DNA of 64,000 nucleotides, from positions 62,001-126,000 of the forward strand of contig JAJFKU010000059.1 in NCBI GenBank assembly GCA_021773035.1, in the 5' to 3' direction. Position numbers and translations under genes: made by a program. This DNA comes from Woeseiaceae bacterium. Lineage in GTDB: Bacteria > Pseudomonadota > Gammaproteobacteria > Steroidobacterales > Woeseiaceae. The notes below the pieces were generated by a model. That model was given only the letters and a program-made list of their open reading frames with translations. It ran no database searches and was not told the DNA's origin. Positions 7,749 through 16,777 of this stretch are shown here, piece by piece. Every line of letters starts with the position of its first letter. Position 1 is the first letter of the stretch.

Positions 7749-9401
7749 ATGAACGCATCAGAGCTTTTCGTTCAGTGTCTGGAAGAAGAAGGCATTGAGT
7801 ACATTTTCGGCGTACCCGGCGAAGAGAACGCCGATTTCATGATGACGCTGGAAAAATCGCAAAAGATTCGCTTCATCCTGACGCGCCACGAGCAGGGTGC
7901 TGCGTTCATGGCAGAAATCTACGGGCGCCTGACCGGCAACCCGGCAGGAGCACTGGGCACATTGGGTCCGGGTGCCACCAACCTGATCACCGGCGTCGCC
8001 GACTCCAACATGGATAGAGCGCCGATGCTGGTCCTGACCGGGCAGGGCTCAACGGACCGGCTGCACAAGGAGTCGCACCAGATCATGGATGTTGTCAGCA
8101 TGTTCAGGCCGGTCACGAAATGGGCGACAACGATTCTTCAGCCCGAGACTATCCCGGAGATCGTTCGCAAGGCCGTGCGTCTTGCGCGTACCGAAAAACC
8201 CGGTGCCGTGCATCTCGAGTTGCCGGAAGATGTGGCGTCGATGCCCGTGACCGGCGTGCCGATGACGCCGCGACGGTTTCGCCGTTCGGTGCCTGACGAC
8301 AAGATCGTCGACCAGGCCTTCGACATGCTGAAGAACGCCAAACGGCCCGTCATCATCGCCGGCAACGGCTGTATTCGACGGCGCGCCAGCAAACAGCTGC
8401 GCGAGCTCTGCGAAAAAACCGGCATTGGCGTAATCAGCACCTTTATGGCGAAGGGCTCCGTGAATATGGACGCCGACTATTGCCTCTACACCGTCGGCCT
8501 TGGCAGCAAGGACCGCATCTCTCAGGCCATCGACGATGCCGACCTGGTCATTACGCTCGGCTTCGACATGGTCGAATACCATCCGCACCTGTGGAACGAG
8601 AACAAGGGCAAACGAATCCTGCATGCAGACTTCCTGCCCGCCGAGATCGACGAGCATTACCATCCGGAAATCGAACTCGTCGGCGACCTCGCACACGCGC
8701 TGTGGATGCTCAATGAGCGTGTCGACGAGCACGGGCTGCCGGACTTCGACCTCGATCTGCAGCGTAAAGTTCGCGCCGACATGGCCGAAGACCTCGCGGA
8801 ACACAAAGACGATAAAACCGACGGCACGATCCGCCCGCAGAAAGCACTGTGGGACGCGCGCCAGGTTATGGGACCGGAGGACATCCTGCTGTCCGACGTC
8901 GGCGCACACAAGATGTGGATCGCCCGCCACTACCAGTGCCACGAACCGAACACCTGCCTGATCCCGAACGGTTTCTGCTCGATGGGTTTCGCGCTACCCG
9001 GCGCGGTCGCCGCGAGCATTGTTTTCCCGGAGCGGCGTATACTCTCGATCTGCGGCGACGCCGGCTTCCTGATGAACGTACAGGAAATGGAAACGGCAAA
9101 ACGACTGAACAGCAACATCGTGGTCATGGTCTGGGAAGACAACGAGTACGGCCTGATCGCGTGGAAACAGGAGTCGCACTTTGGACGACACACCGACCTG
9201 GCATTCGGCAACCCGGACTGGAACGGACTCGCCGCCGCGTTTGGCTGGCACGGGCATTACGTGTCCAATGCCGCGGATCTTGAAGGCGCGCTGGAATCAG
9301 CATTTAAAGAAGACGGTCCTAGCCTGGTTGTTATCCCGATCGACTATCGCGAGAATGCGCTCCTCACAAAGAAACTCGGCGAGATTCGATGCGTCCTTTA
9401 A
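7749..9401 (+). CDS. Acetolactate synthase-like thiamine diphosphate enzyme
   Basis: A 550-residue TPP-dependent enzyme of the acetolactate synthase/pyruvate oxidase superfamily. The N-terminal PYR domain carries the activating Glu48 (TRHEQGAAFMAE), the middle domain has the Rossmann-like segment KRPVIIAGNG, and the C-terminal TPP-binding motif starts at GDAGFLMN (about 436) and runs to the Asn of EDNEYG. No regulatory small subunit follows, which argues for a catabolic or other decarboxylating enzyme rather than valine-pathway IlvB. ATG at 7749 is preferred over the upstream GTG at 7728 because AAGGAA precedes it. It overlaps the aldehyde dehydrogenase start, so an aldehyde product passed to that enzyme is plausible. 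Confidence 0.85.
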   Translation: MNASELFVQCLEEEGIEYIFGVPGEENADFMMTLEKSQKIRFILTRHEQGAAFMAEIYGRLTGNPAGALGTLGPGATNLITGVADSNMDRAPMLVLTGQGSTDRLHKESHQIMDVVSMFRPVTKWATTILQPETIPEIVRKAVRLARTEKPGAVHLELPEDVASMPVTGVPMTPRRFRRSVPDDKIVDQAFDMLKNAKRPVIIAGNGCIRRRASKQLRELCEKTGIGVISTFMAKGSVNMDADYCLYTVGLGSKDRISQAIDDADLVITLGFDMVEYHPHLWNENKGKRILHADFLPAEIDEHYHPEIELVGDLAHALWMLNERVDEHGLPDFDLDLQRKVRADMAEDLAEHKDDKTDGTIRPQKALWDARQVMGPEDILLSDVGAHKMWIARHYQCHEPNTCLIPNGFCSMGFALPGAVAASIVFPERRILSICGDAGFLMNVQEMETAKRLNSNIVVMVWEDNEYGLIAWKQESHFGRHTDLAFGNPDWNGLAAAFGWHGHYVSNAADLEGALESAFKEDGPSLVVIPIDYRENALLTKKLGEIRCVL

Positions 9402-10813
9402 TGATTGTCAGCGATCGCCCTGCGGCCGGCGAAGCGAGCGTCACTTCGCCTTATGACGGACGCGAGCTTGATCGGGTTGCAACCGCAAACAGCGGGCATG
9501 CCGAAGATGCTCTGGCCGCCGCCTACGCACTGTTTCGTGATCGTAACTCCTGGTTGTCGATACCCGAGCGCGTACAGGTCCTGTCGCGCGCGGCCGCGAT
9601 CATGCAGTCACAGATTGAAGAACTGACGCTGCTCGCAGCCAGCGAAGGCGGCAAGCCTTACAACGACTCCAGGGTGGAAGTCGTTCGTGCGATCGACGGC
9701 GTACACCTCTGTATAGAATCACTGCGCGGCCACGCCGGCTCCGTCATCCCGCTTGGCACGACCGCTGCAACGATGGGGCGCACCGCGTTCACGCAGAAAG
9801 AACCGATCGGCGTGGTCGTTGCCGTCAGCGCCTTTAATCACCCGCTAAACCTTATCGTTCACCAGGTTGGCCCGGCCGTTGCCAGCGGCTGCCCGGTGAT
9901 CGTCAAGCCGGCCGGCGACACGCCGCTGTCCTGCCTGCGTTTTATCGAGATACTGCACGAAGCCGGCCTGCCGAAAGGCTGGGGACAGGCGCTGATCACC
10001 GCCGACACCGCTACCGCGGAAAAGCTCGTCACCGATGAGCGTGTCGGTTTCTTCAGTTTTATCGGCAGCGCGAAAGTCGGCTGGATGCTGCGTTCAAAGC
10101 TCGCACCCGGAACGCGTTGCGCGCTGGAACACGGCGGCGCGGCGCCGGTCATTCTCGCCGAACCTTTCGACCGCAAGGCCGCGCTGGCCTCGATTGCCAA
10201 GGGCGGCTTCTATCATGCCGGCCAGGTTTGCGTGTCGGTGCAGCGGGTGTTCGCGCCGACCTCTGAAGCGCGGAATTTCGCAGAGGAACTGGCCGTGCTG
10301 GCTGACAAGCTCGTTGTCGGCGCACCCGAGGAAGCAAGCACCGAAGTCGGACCGCTGATCAGGCAGGGTGAGGTCGAGCGGGTTGCATCATGGGTCGACG
10401 AGGCCGTTGCCGCCGGCGCTGAACTGCTAAGCGGTGGCCGCAGGATTTCCGACAGTTGTTACGCGCCGACGGTGCTGCTCGATCCGCCACTCGACACGAA
10501 AGTCAGCTCACTGGAAATTTTCGGGCCGGTCATCTGCGTGTACGGCTATGGTGATGTCGACGACGCCATTGAGCAGGCCAACGCGCTGCCCGTCGCATTT
10601 CAATCCGCGGTTTACTGCGATGATCTGAATACGGCGATGCAGCTGTCGAAGCAGCTCGATGCGTCTGCGGTCATGATCAACGACCACTCGGCGTTTCGCG
10701 ACGACGTTATGCCTTTCGCCGGACTACGGCAGTCCGGCCTCGGCGTCGGCGGCATTCCCTATACGATCGAGGACATGCAGATCGATAAAATGCTCGTCAT
10801 CAAGAGTCATTAA
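9389..10813 (+). CDS. NAD(P)-dependent aldehyde dehydrogenase
   Basis: A 474-residue ALDH-superfamily enzyme oxidising an aldehyde to a carboxylate. The oxyanion Asn lies in SAFNHPLN (about 150), the cofactor Lys in VKPAGDTPLS (about 170), the general-base Glu in ALEHGGAAP (about 250) and the nucleophilic Cys in HAGQVCVSVQRV (about 284). EIFGPVICVY is the usual C-terminal signature. It starts within the last codons of the upstream TPP enzyme; an alternative ATG at 9401 would give a TAATG junction. The pairing suggests a two-step decarboxylation-oxidation route, substrate unknown. Confidence 0.9.
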   Translation: MRPLMIVSDRPAAGEASVTSPYDGRELDRVATANSGHAEDALAAAYALFRDRNSWLSIPERVQVLSRAAAIMQSQIEELTLLAASEGGKPYNDSRVEVVRAIDGVHLCIESLRGHAGSVIPLGTTAATMGRTAFTQKEPIGVVVAVSAFNHPLNLIVHQVGPAVASGCPVIVKPAGDTPLSCLRFIEILHEAGLPKGWGQALITADTATAEKLVTDERVGFFSFIGSAKVGWMLRSKLAPGTRCALEHGGAAPVILAEPFDRKAALASIAKGGFYHAGQVCVSVQRVFAPTSEARNFAEELAVLADKLVVGAPEEASTEVGPLIRQGEVERVASWVDEAVAAGAELLSGGRRISDSCYAPTVLLDPPLDTKVSSLEIFGPVICVYGYGDVDDAIEQANALPVAFQSAVYCDDLNTAMQLSKQLDASAVMINDHSAFRDDVMPFAGLRQSGLGVGGIPYTIEDMQIDKMLVIKSH

Positions 10814-10850
10814 AAAAGGGGTCAGAGCCCTGAGGGCTCTGACCCCTTTT
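10814..10850. terminator. Perfect 17-bp hairpin terminator carrying the GGGGTCAGAGCCC motif
   Basis: The arms 10818-10830 (GGGGTCAGAGCCC) and 10834-10846 pair perfectly around a TGA loop, and AAAA on the left pairs with TTTT on the right. It lies between converging aldehyde dehydrogenase and alanine dehydrogenase genes and should stop transcription in both directions. The arm sequence recurs, slightly altered, at 14872. Confidence 0.85.
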
Positions 10851-10862
10851 TATGAACAGCTC

Positions 10863-11984
10863 TTAGGCTGCCTTCAGCGCGTCGGCGGCGGACAAATAAT
10901 CGTAGCCGAGGTCTTTCGCGACCGCTTCGTGATTCACGTGGCCGGCGTGCACGTTTAGTCCGTTCGCCAGGTGCGGATCACGAGCCAGCGCGCCCTTCCA
11001 GCCGAGGCTCGCCAGCGACTTGATGAACGGCAGCGTCGCGTTCGTCAATGCGTAGGTGCTGGTACGCGGCACCGCGCCCGGCATGTTGGTTACGCAGTAG
11101 TGAACGACATCGTCGACCACGTAAGTAGGTTCGGCATGCGATGTGGGCTTGCTGGTTTCGAAGCAACCGCCCTGGTCGATCGAGATATCGACCATCACCG
11201 AACCGGGCTGCATGTCCTTGACGTTTTGTGCCGACACCAGTTTTGGCGCGGCGGCACCGGCGATCAGTACGGCGCCGACAATCAGGTCGGCCTCCGGAGC
11301 CAGTTCGTCGATAGCATGTTTCGTCGAATACACCGTATTCACACGGCCACCCCAGATGTCGTCGAGCTCGCGCAGGCGCGGCAAGGAGCGATCGAGAATC
11401 GTCACGTCGGCGCCCATGCCGACAGCCATGTCAGCCGCGTTCGCGCCGGACACGCCACCACCGATAACAACGACTTTTGCGGGTTTCACGCCGGGAACGC
11501 CGCCGAGCAGTTTGCCGCAGCCGCCATTGGCTTTCTGCAGGGCAAACGCGCCGGCCTGGATAGAAAGCCGGCCGGCAACTTCGGACATCGGAGTCAGCAG
11601 CGGCAGCGAGCCGTCGGCCGACGTGACGGTCTCGTAGGCGATAGCGGTCGCGCCGGAATCGACCAGTGCCTTCGCCTGCGCGGGATCGGCGGCGAGGTGC
11701 AGATAAGTAAACAGCACCTGGCCGGGACGCAGCAGCGCGCATTCGTGCAGCTGCGGCTCCTTGACCTTGACGATCATGTCAGCGGCGGCAAACACCTCTT
11801 CCGGAGTGGCGACGACACTTGCGCCGACAGCCTCGTAGTCCGCATCGGTCACGCCAATACCGGCGCCGGCCCTGGTTTCGACAATGAGCTCATGACCTTC
11901 GCTGACGAGTTCGTGGACGCCTGCGGGGGTCATGCCAACGCGGAACTCAAGGGTTTTGATCTCTTTCGGGATACCGATCTTCAT
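10863..11984 (-). CDS. ald: Alanine dehydrogenase
   Basis: NAD-dependent alanine dehydrogenase, 373 residues, interconverting alanine with pyruvate and ammonia. The start [10 protein letters not shown], the substrate-binding KVKEPQ (about 72-77), the NAD-binding [20 protein letters not shown] (about 170) and DISIDQGG are all typical of Ald. The frame is open 42 codons further upstream, but family length and the conserved MKIGIPKE favour 11984. It is divergent from an Lrp/AsnC regulator, the classic arrangement for alanine-responsive control of ald. Confidence 0.95.
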   Translation of the reverse strand: MKIGIPKEIKTLEFRVGMTPAGVHELVSEGHELIVETRAGAGIGVTDADYEAVGASVVATPEEVFAAADMIVKVKEPQLHECALLRPGQVLFTYLHLAADPAQAKALVDSGATAIAYETVTSADGSLPLLTPMSEVAGRLSIQAGAFALQKANGGCGKLLGGVPGVKPAKVVVIGGGVSGANAADMAVGMGADVTILDRSLPRLRELDDIWGGRVNTVYSTKHAIDELAPEADLIVGAVLIAGAAAPKLVSAQNVKDMQPGSVMVDISIDQGGCFETSKPTSHAEPTYVVDDVVHYCVTNMPGAVPRTSTYALTNATLPFIKSLASLGWKGALARDPHLANGLNVHAGHVNHEAVAKDLGYDYLSAADALKAA

Positions 11985-12127
11985 CGTCTTTCTCCAGGCC
12001 TGAACGCGTAAGTTTCTGTAGCAACGATACGCTGCCGGGCACGGTGTGCACTTGCGTAATGGATGACAGAGGGCCGAAAATATGGCAGTTTCTGCGAACA
12101 TTCTTATCAAAACTGATGATTTCCACC

Positions 12128-12589
12128 ATGAGTTACGACAAATACGACAAATTGATCCTCGACGCCCTGCAAAAGGACGGCCGTATCAGCAACGTTCATC
12201 TCGCGGAAAAGGTCAGCCTGTCGGAGTCTGCCTGCCTGCGCCGGGTACGGGCCCTCGAAGACTCGGGCCTGATCGAACGCTATGTCGCGCTGGTTAGCCA
12301 GCGCAAAGTCAGCCTTTCCGGTAATGTTTTCGTGCATATCGGCCTGCAGCGCGAGGAGGAAAGCGAACTCGCGGCATTCGAGGCGGCGGTCAGGGACATA
12401 CCGGAAGTCATGGAGTGTTACTTAATGACGGGTGAGTTCGACTATCTGTTGCGCGTCGTGGTGTCTGACATGGCAGACTTCGAGCGACTGCACCGCGATT
12501 CGCTAACCCGTTTACCGGGTGTCGCCCGCGTTAACTCCAGCGTAACAATTCGTACGGTACAAAAAAAAACCGAGCTGCCGTTGCACTAG
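12128..12589 (+). CDS. Lrp/AsnC-family transcriptional regulator
   Basis: A 153-residue regulator. The N-terminal winged helix-turn-helix (DKLILDALQKDGRISNVHLA, then LSESACLRRVRALEDSGLIE) occupies about 5-60. A C-terminal RAM ligand-binding domain follows, with the GEFDYLLRVV segment near 106-115. The start at 12128 matches the family N-terminus; longer upstream starts run into the promoter region. It is divergent from ald across 143 bases, so it is probably the alanine-sensing activator or repressor of ald. Confidence 0.92.
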   Translation: MSYDKYDKLILDALQKDGRISNVHLAEKVSLSESACLRRVRALEDSGLIERYVALVSQRKVSLSGNVFVHIGLQREEESELAAFEAAVRDIPEVMECYLMTGEFDYLLRVVVSDMADFERLHRDSLTRLPGVARVNSSVTIRTVQKKTELPLH

Positions 12590-12689
12590 CGACACGCATA
12601 TCTGCTGAAACAATCCAGCGGCTGGTCGGGTCCCACTGGATACGATACGGTGACACTCTTCCCCCGGCACAACGACTGACAGGACAATC

Positions 12690-13946
12690 ATGGCCTCTCC
12701 AATGGCAGAAATTTCCGCCGCTGCGCTCTCCGAACGCTATCGCGCCGTGCGCGAGCAGACGTTGCTTCTGATCCGTGAATTGCAGGCGGAGGACACCGTT
12801 GTGCAAACGATGCCGGATGTCAGTCCCAGCAAATGGCACCTTGCACACGTCAGCTGGTTTTTCGAGCGCTTCGTGCTGGAACCCTACCTGAAAAACTACA
12901 CGCGCTTCGACGATCGTTATCACTACCTGTTTAACTCCTATTACTACACCGCCGGAGAAATGCACGCACGACCGACGCGTGGCCTGTTGTCACGACCGAC
13001 GCTCAGGCAGGTTCTGGACTTTCGCTCCTACGTCGACACGGCAATGCAGCAATTACTGCAAACCGACGCAATGCCCGAACAGGCGATGCAGGTTGTGACG
13101 CTCGGCATTCAGCACGAGCAGCAGCATCAGGAATTGCTGTTGACGGACATCAAGCACGTTTTTTTCTGCAATCCGTTACGACCGGCAGTGTGCAGTTCGC
13201 TGCACAAGGCAGCGTATGCCGAAATCGCGCCATACGCTTTCAGCAACGGGGCGTCGGGTATTCACTCCGTCGGCGCGCATGACGAGGATTTCGCTTTTGA
13301 CAACGAAACACCGCGACACGATGCCTTACTGCAGGAGCATCGCATCGGCAATCGTCTCGTCAGCAACGGCGAGTATCGTGAATTTATTCGTGACGGCGCT
13401 TACGAGAACTGCGAACTGTGGCTGTCCGACGGCTGGGCGCTGATCAATGAGCGCGGCTGGAACCGACCGCTTTACTGGAACGCCGAACTGGAGACCGAGT
13501 TCACACTCGGTGGCGACGCCGAAATCAACGACAATGCGCCCGTTTGTCACATCAGCTACTACGAAGCTGATGCGTTCGCCCGCTGGGCAGGCGCAAGACT
13601 GCCCACCGAGTTTGAGTGGGAGCTTGCCGCCGAACGACAACCCATTGACGGCAACCTGCTGGAATCGGATTACTGGCACCCGCAGGCATCGGCCGGTCAG
13701 CAGTACTTCGGCGACGTCTGGGAGTGGACCTCTTCGTCCTACGCAGCCTATCCCGGCTTTAAACCGCTGGACGGATCGCTGGGAGAATACAACGGCAAGT
13801 TCATGTGCAACCAGATGACGGTACGCGGCGGTTCCTGCGTAACGTCGCAGAGCCATATTCGAGCCAGTTACCGCAGTTTTTTCTACCCGGATGCCCGCTG
13901 GCAGTTCCTGGGCTTGCGACTCGCAAAGGACGGTCATGACAAGTAA
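12690..13946 (+). CDS. egtB: Ergothioneine biosynthesis sulfoxide synthase EgtB
   Basis: A 418-residue nonheme-iron enzyme joining hercynine to a thiol donor in ergothioneine synthesis. The N-terminal DinB-like domain provides the iron ligands in SKWHLAHVSWFFERF (about 47-61) and HEQQHQELLLTDIKH (about 138-152). The C-terminal formylglycine-enzyme-like domain (about 180-415) contains DVWEWTSSSY and the closing RGGSCVTSQSHIRASYR. Length and order match EgtB. It overlaps egtD by 11 bases. No egtA, egtC or egtE is nearby, as is common in Gram-negative bacteria that use cysteine directly or encode the lyase elsewhere. Confidence 0.93.
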   Translation: MASPMAEISAAALSERYRAVREQTLLLIRELQAEDTVVQTMPDVSPSKWHLAHVSWFFERFVLEPYLKNYTRFDDRYHYLFNSYYYTAGEMHARPTRGLLSRPTLRQVLDFRSYVDTAMQQLLQTDAMPEQAMQVVTLGIQHEQQHQELLLTDIKHVFFCNPLRPAVCSSLHKAAYAEIAPYAFSNGASGIHSVGAHDEDFAFDNETPRHDALLQEHRIGNRLVSNGEYREFIRDGAYENCELWLSDGWALINERGWNRPLYWNAELETEFTLGGDAEINDNAPVCHISYYEADAFARWAGARLPTEFEWELAAERQPIDGNLLESDYWHPQASAGQQYFGDVWEWTSSSYAAYPGFKPLDGSLGEYNGKFMCNQMTVRGGSCVTSQSHIRASYRSFFYPDARWQFLGLRLAKDGHDK

Positions 13947-14868
13947 CACAACAGAAATAGAAGCTATCGTAGAAGGGCTGTCCGGCCCGCAGAAGGAAAT
14001 TTCGCCGAAGTATTTCTACGACGAGCGCGGTTCCCGGCTGTTCGACGACATCACCGAACTGCCGGAGTATTACCTGACGAATACCGAACTCGGCATCATG
14101 CGCGACAACATCGCGGAGGTTGTCGACCTCGTCGGCAAGCAGGCGAGCCTGATCGAGTTTGGCAGCGGCTCCAGCCTGAAAACACGCATCCTGCTCGAAC
14201 ACCTGTCGGAGCTGGCGGCCTATGTTCCCGTCGACATCTCTGAGGAACACCTGCACGCCTCAGCACAGAAAATTCGCGACCGCTTCCCGCATGTCGACGT
14301 GCTGCCGGTCGTCGCCGACTTCACACAGGCATTCGCGCTGCCGAAACCGATGGTCATGCCGGTACGAAACGTCGTCTATTTCCCCGGCTCGACTATCGGC
14401 AACTTCGAATACGATGCGGCGATGGAACTGCTGCGCGTCATGCATCACGAGGCCGGGGACGGCGGCGCACTGCTGATTGGGGTCGATCTGCAGAAAGATA
14501 CCCGGGTAATCGAGGACGCCTACAACGACTCCGCCGGCGTAACCGCCGAGTTCAACCTCAATGTACTGCAGCACCTGAACCGCGACTACGCCGCAGACTT
14601 CGACGTTGACGAATACACACACAGTGCAAACTACGACGAGGACAAAGGCCGCGTTGTCATCACACTGGTCAGCCAGGCGGATCAGACTTTCCGGGTTGGC
14701 AATACGGAATTCAGCATCGCCAGCGGCGAAACCATCCTCACCGAGTACTCACACAAATACACGCTGGAAGGTTTCTCGGCCATGGCAGAGGCCACAGGCT
14801 TTACTGTCGAGAAAGTCTGGACCGATGCCAAGCAGCTGTTCAGCGTCCAGTTCCTGTCTCGAACATGA
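13936..14868 (+). CDS. egtD: L-histidine N-alpha-methyltransferase EgtD
   Basis: A 310-residue SAM-dependent enzyme that trimethylates histidine to hercynine. Family hallmarks are SPKYFYDERGSRLFDDI (about 18-34), the SAM loop LIEFGSGSSLKTRILL (about 72-87), FPGSTIGNFE (about 150-159) and the C-terminal LTEYSHKYT. Start ATG at 13936 overlaps the egtB stop, so the pair is translationally coupled. Hercynine made here is the substrate of EgtB upstream. Confidence 0.95.
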   Translation: MTSNTTEIEAIVEGLSGPQKEISPKYFYDERGSRLFDDITELPEYYLTNTELGIMRDNIAEVVDLVGKQASLIEFGSGSSLKTRILLEHLSELAAYVPVDISEEHLHASAQKIRDRFPHVDVLPVVADFTQAFALPKPMVMPVRNVVYFPGSTIGNFEYDAAMELLRVMHHEAGDGGALLIGVDLQKDTRVIEDAYNDSAGVTAEFNLNVLQHLNRDYAADFDVDEYTHSANYDEDKGRVVITLVSQADQTFRVGNTEFSIASGETILTEYSHKYTLEGFSAMAEATGFTVEKVWTDAKQLFSVQFLSRT

Positions 14869-14871
14869 ACC

Positions 14872-14893
14872 AAAAAGGGTGTCAGAGCCCTTT
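14872..14893. repeat. Second copy of the GTCAGAGCCC repeat, weak terminator
   Basis: AAAAAGGGTGTCAGAGCCCT matches the left arm of the 10814 hairpin with one base difference but lacks the long right arm. AAAGGG and CCCTTT can still pair into a short stem. It lies between the converging egtD and yggX genes and reaches into the yggX stop codon. I recall this motif as widespread in gammaproteobacterial intergenic regions; that is memory, not a search result. Confidence 0.6.
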
Positions 14894-15164
14894 ATGTCTC
14901 GGTGGGGACGTATTCTTTGGGCGCTGCTGAGCCCTCGCCAAAGAAGAATTTTTCCATTTCGGTTTCGAGAAATTTGCGGGCTTCGGGCTCGATCGGTGTC
15001 AGGCGATACTCGTTGATAAGCATTGTCTGATGAGCGACCCAGCGCTGCCAGGCCTCTTTCGAAATATTGTCGTAGATACGCTGTCCGAGCTCGCCCGGAT
15101 ACGGCGCATAATCGAGGCCCTCGGCCTCCTTTCCCAGCAGGGCACAATTAACGCTGCGCGACAT
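14892..15164 (-). CDS. yggX: Fe(2+)-trafficking protein YggX
   Basis: A 90-residue protein starting [19 protein letters not shown], the invariant YggX N-terminus with its single Cys7. It continues with [20 protein letters not shown] and ends in YVPTET. YggX is a small cytosolic protein linked to protection of labile iron and Fe-S clusters from oxidation. Its start overlaps the mutY stop, the standard mutY-yggX pair; MutY itself carries an Fe-S cluster. The ATG at 15164 is preferred over one two codons upstream. Confidence 0.97.
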   Translation of the reverse strand: MSRSVNCALLGKEAEGLDYAPYPGELGQRIYDNISKEAWQRWVAHQTMLINEYRLTPIEPEARKFLETEMEKFFFGEGSAAPKEYVPTET

Positions 15165-16215
15165 GTTCACTCTTCTTCAGTTGGTCCATAAGTATCTTCA
15201 CGGGTGCGGCCAGACCGCCAGGCGGCGCATCGTCAAGTCGGTGCCAGATGCTGACATCGGCGTCGGCTACTTTACCCGCGTGTGACTCCATGCGCACCAC
15301 TATCGGCTGGATGTCCAGATCGTAGTGACTGAAACTGTGCCGTAATACCTCCCACGCCACCACCTCGGCAGCCTGGTTACCGAGCTCATCGCCACACCAT
15401 TCTTCCACCGAACGCTCACCCAGCTCCGGAAAACCCCAGAGTCCTCCCCAGATTCCGCTCTCCGGTCGACGCTCCATGTAGACCTCGCCGGCGATGCTGG
15501 CGAGAATCATCGTTGTGGTGCGCAGCGGTTTGGCCTTTTTGGGTTTGGGTCCGGGATATCGCGCAACGGCATTCGTTCTGAGCGCCTCACAGTCTTCACT
15601 CACCGGACACTCTGCGCAGCGAGGCTTACTGCGAGTGCACAGCGTTGCACCGAGATCCATGACCGCCTGCGTGTATGCGGCAAAGCTCTCCTGCGGTGTA
15701 TTGCGAGTGGCTGCTTCCCACAGCGCATTCTGAACGCTGCTTTTCCCCGGCCAGCCGCCGATAGCGTCATGACGCGCCAGAACGCGTTTGACGTTACCGT
15801 CGAGGATGGCGTGCCGCTGCTGCATCGACAGGGACAGAACGGCACCGGCCGTCGATCGACCGATACCGGGTAGTGCAAGCACGGCGTCGAAAGACGCCGG
15901 AAACCGACCCTGATGATCATCGCAGATGATCTCTGCGGCCTTGTGCAGATTGCGCGCCCGAGCGTAGTAACCCAGCCCCGACCAGTGTGCGAGCACCTCG
16001 TCGCGCTCGGCGACGGCCAGCGCAGCCACATCCGGAAAGCGCGCAACGAAGCGCTTGAAATAGGGAATCACCGTCTGCACCTGGGTCTGTTGCAGCATGA
16101 TTTCAGACACCCAGACGCGATAAGGCGTAACGTCCTGCTGCCAGGGCAGGTCCTTTCGACCGTGCGCATCAAACCACGCGAGCAGCCGCGTCGCGAAATC
16201 ACTCACTGCCGGCAT
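15148..16215 (-). CDS. mutY: A/G-specific adenine DNA glycosylase MutY
   Basis: A 355-residue base-excision enzyme removing adenine mispaired with 8-oxoguanine. The catalytic Glu lies in [11 protein letters not shown] (about 36-46), the helix-hairpin-helix in [14 protein letters not shown] followed by the catalytic Asp in [12 protein letters not shown], and the [4Fe-4S] cysteines follow the C-x6-C-x2-C-x5-C pattern in [17 protein letters not shown] (about 193-209). A Nudix-like C-terminal domain (about 235-340) reads the opposite 8-oxoG. It overlaps genes on both sides by about 17 bases. Confidence 0.97.
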   Translation of the reverse strand: MPAVSDFATRLLAWFDAHGRKDLPWQQDVTPYRVWVSEIMLQQTQVQTVIPYFKRFVARFPDVAALAVAERDEVLAHWSGLGYYARARNLHKAAEIICDDHQGRFPASFDAVLALPGIGRSTAGAVLSLSMQQRHAILDGNVKRVLARHDAIGGWPGKSSVQNALWEAATRNTPQESFAAYTQAVMDLGATLCTRSKPRCAECPVSEDCEALRTNAVARYPGPKPKKAKPLRTTTMILASIAGEVYMERRPESGIWGGLWGFPELGERSVEEWCGDELGNQAAEVVAWEVLRHSFSHYDLDIQPIVVRMESHAGKVADADVSIWHRLDDAPPGGLAAPVKILMDQLKKSEHVAQR

Positions 16216-16777
16216 TTTCTGTTATACGCCGCGCGATCACCTCGATCCGGTCAACCGCCTCCCCGCCGCTTTTTCGCAACTTGCGCTTGATCAGGTACGG
16301 GCCGATACCCGGCGGTATCCAGAACTTGGGGCGCATCGTCAGGTCGTAGGTCACGGTCGTGCCGCCATCACGGGCAGCGAAACGCCAGCTCTCGTTGCTG
16401 TGGTGAAAATCGCTGGTCGCCGGGTTGGCGAAGGCGCGCACCGCCCTGTGCGGCTCGGTCTCAACGTAACCCTGTCGCTCAAACGACTGGCAGAAAAACA
16501 GCACGCAGCCTTTGTTACGAACATAAAACTGCGCTCGACCCTGCTCGTCGGGCTCCATGTCACGCGCCTCTACGATCGCGCTGGAGAATTCCGACGAATA
16601 CTTCCAGTAGCGGTAGACCTCATAGACCTGCTCGATGTTCGCATCGAACCAGACCTCCGAAGTCATCGTGTAGTTACCGTCGTCGTTGTCGACCTTGATG
16701 CTGAGTATCTCCGCCGCCGCCGCAGGCGGCGCCAGAAAGATGAGCATCAGAAGCAGGCAGGCACACCGGGTTTTCAA
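16199..16777 (-). CDS. Secreted SRPBCC/START-like protein
   Basis: A 192-residue protein with a signal peptide (CLLLMLIFLAPPAAAAE) and one SRPBCC (polyketide cyclase/coenzyme Q-binding-like) helix-grip domain, recognised from the pattern EVWFDANIEQVYEVYRYW and WRFAARDGGTTVTYDLTMRP. Such periplasmic proteins are thought to bind hydrophobic ligands, but no member of this type is characterised to my knowledge. The gene overlaps the AsmA gene (ATGA) upstream and mutY downstream, so it is within one minus-strand transcript. Confidence 0.7.
   Translation of the reverse strand: MKTRCACLLLMLIFLAPPAAAAEILSIKVDNDDGNYTMTSEVWFDANIEQVYEVYRYWKYSSEFSSAIVEARDMEPDEQGRAQFYVRNKGCVLFFCQSFERQGYVETEPHRAVRAFANPATSDFHHSNESWRFAARDGGTTVTYDLTMRPKFWIPPGIGPYLIKRKLRKSGGEAVDRIEVIARRITENAGSE

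Noticed and set aside
10971-12011. 346-codon plus-strand frame opposite ald
   Set aside because: Mirror frame of alanine dehydrogenase; no protein-like features.
14912-14925. GGGGACGTATTC next to the GTCAGAGCCC repeat, reminiscent of a dispersed repeat end
   Set aside because: These bases encode the conserved YggX tail (EYVPTE), so the resemblance is likely coincidental.
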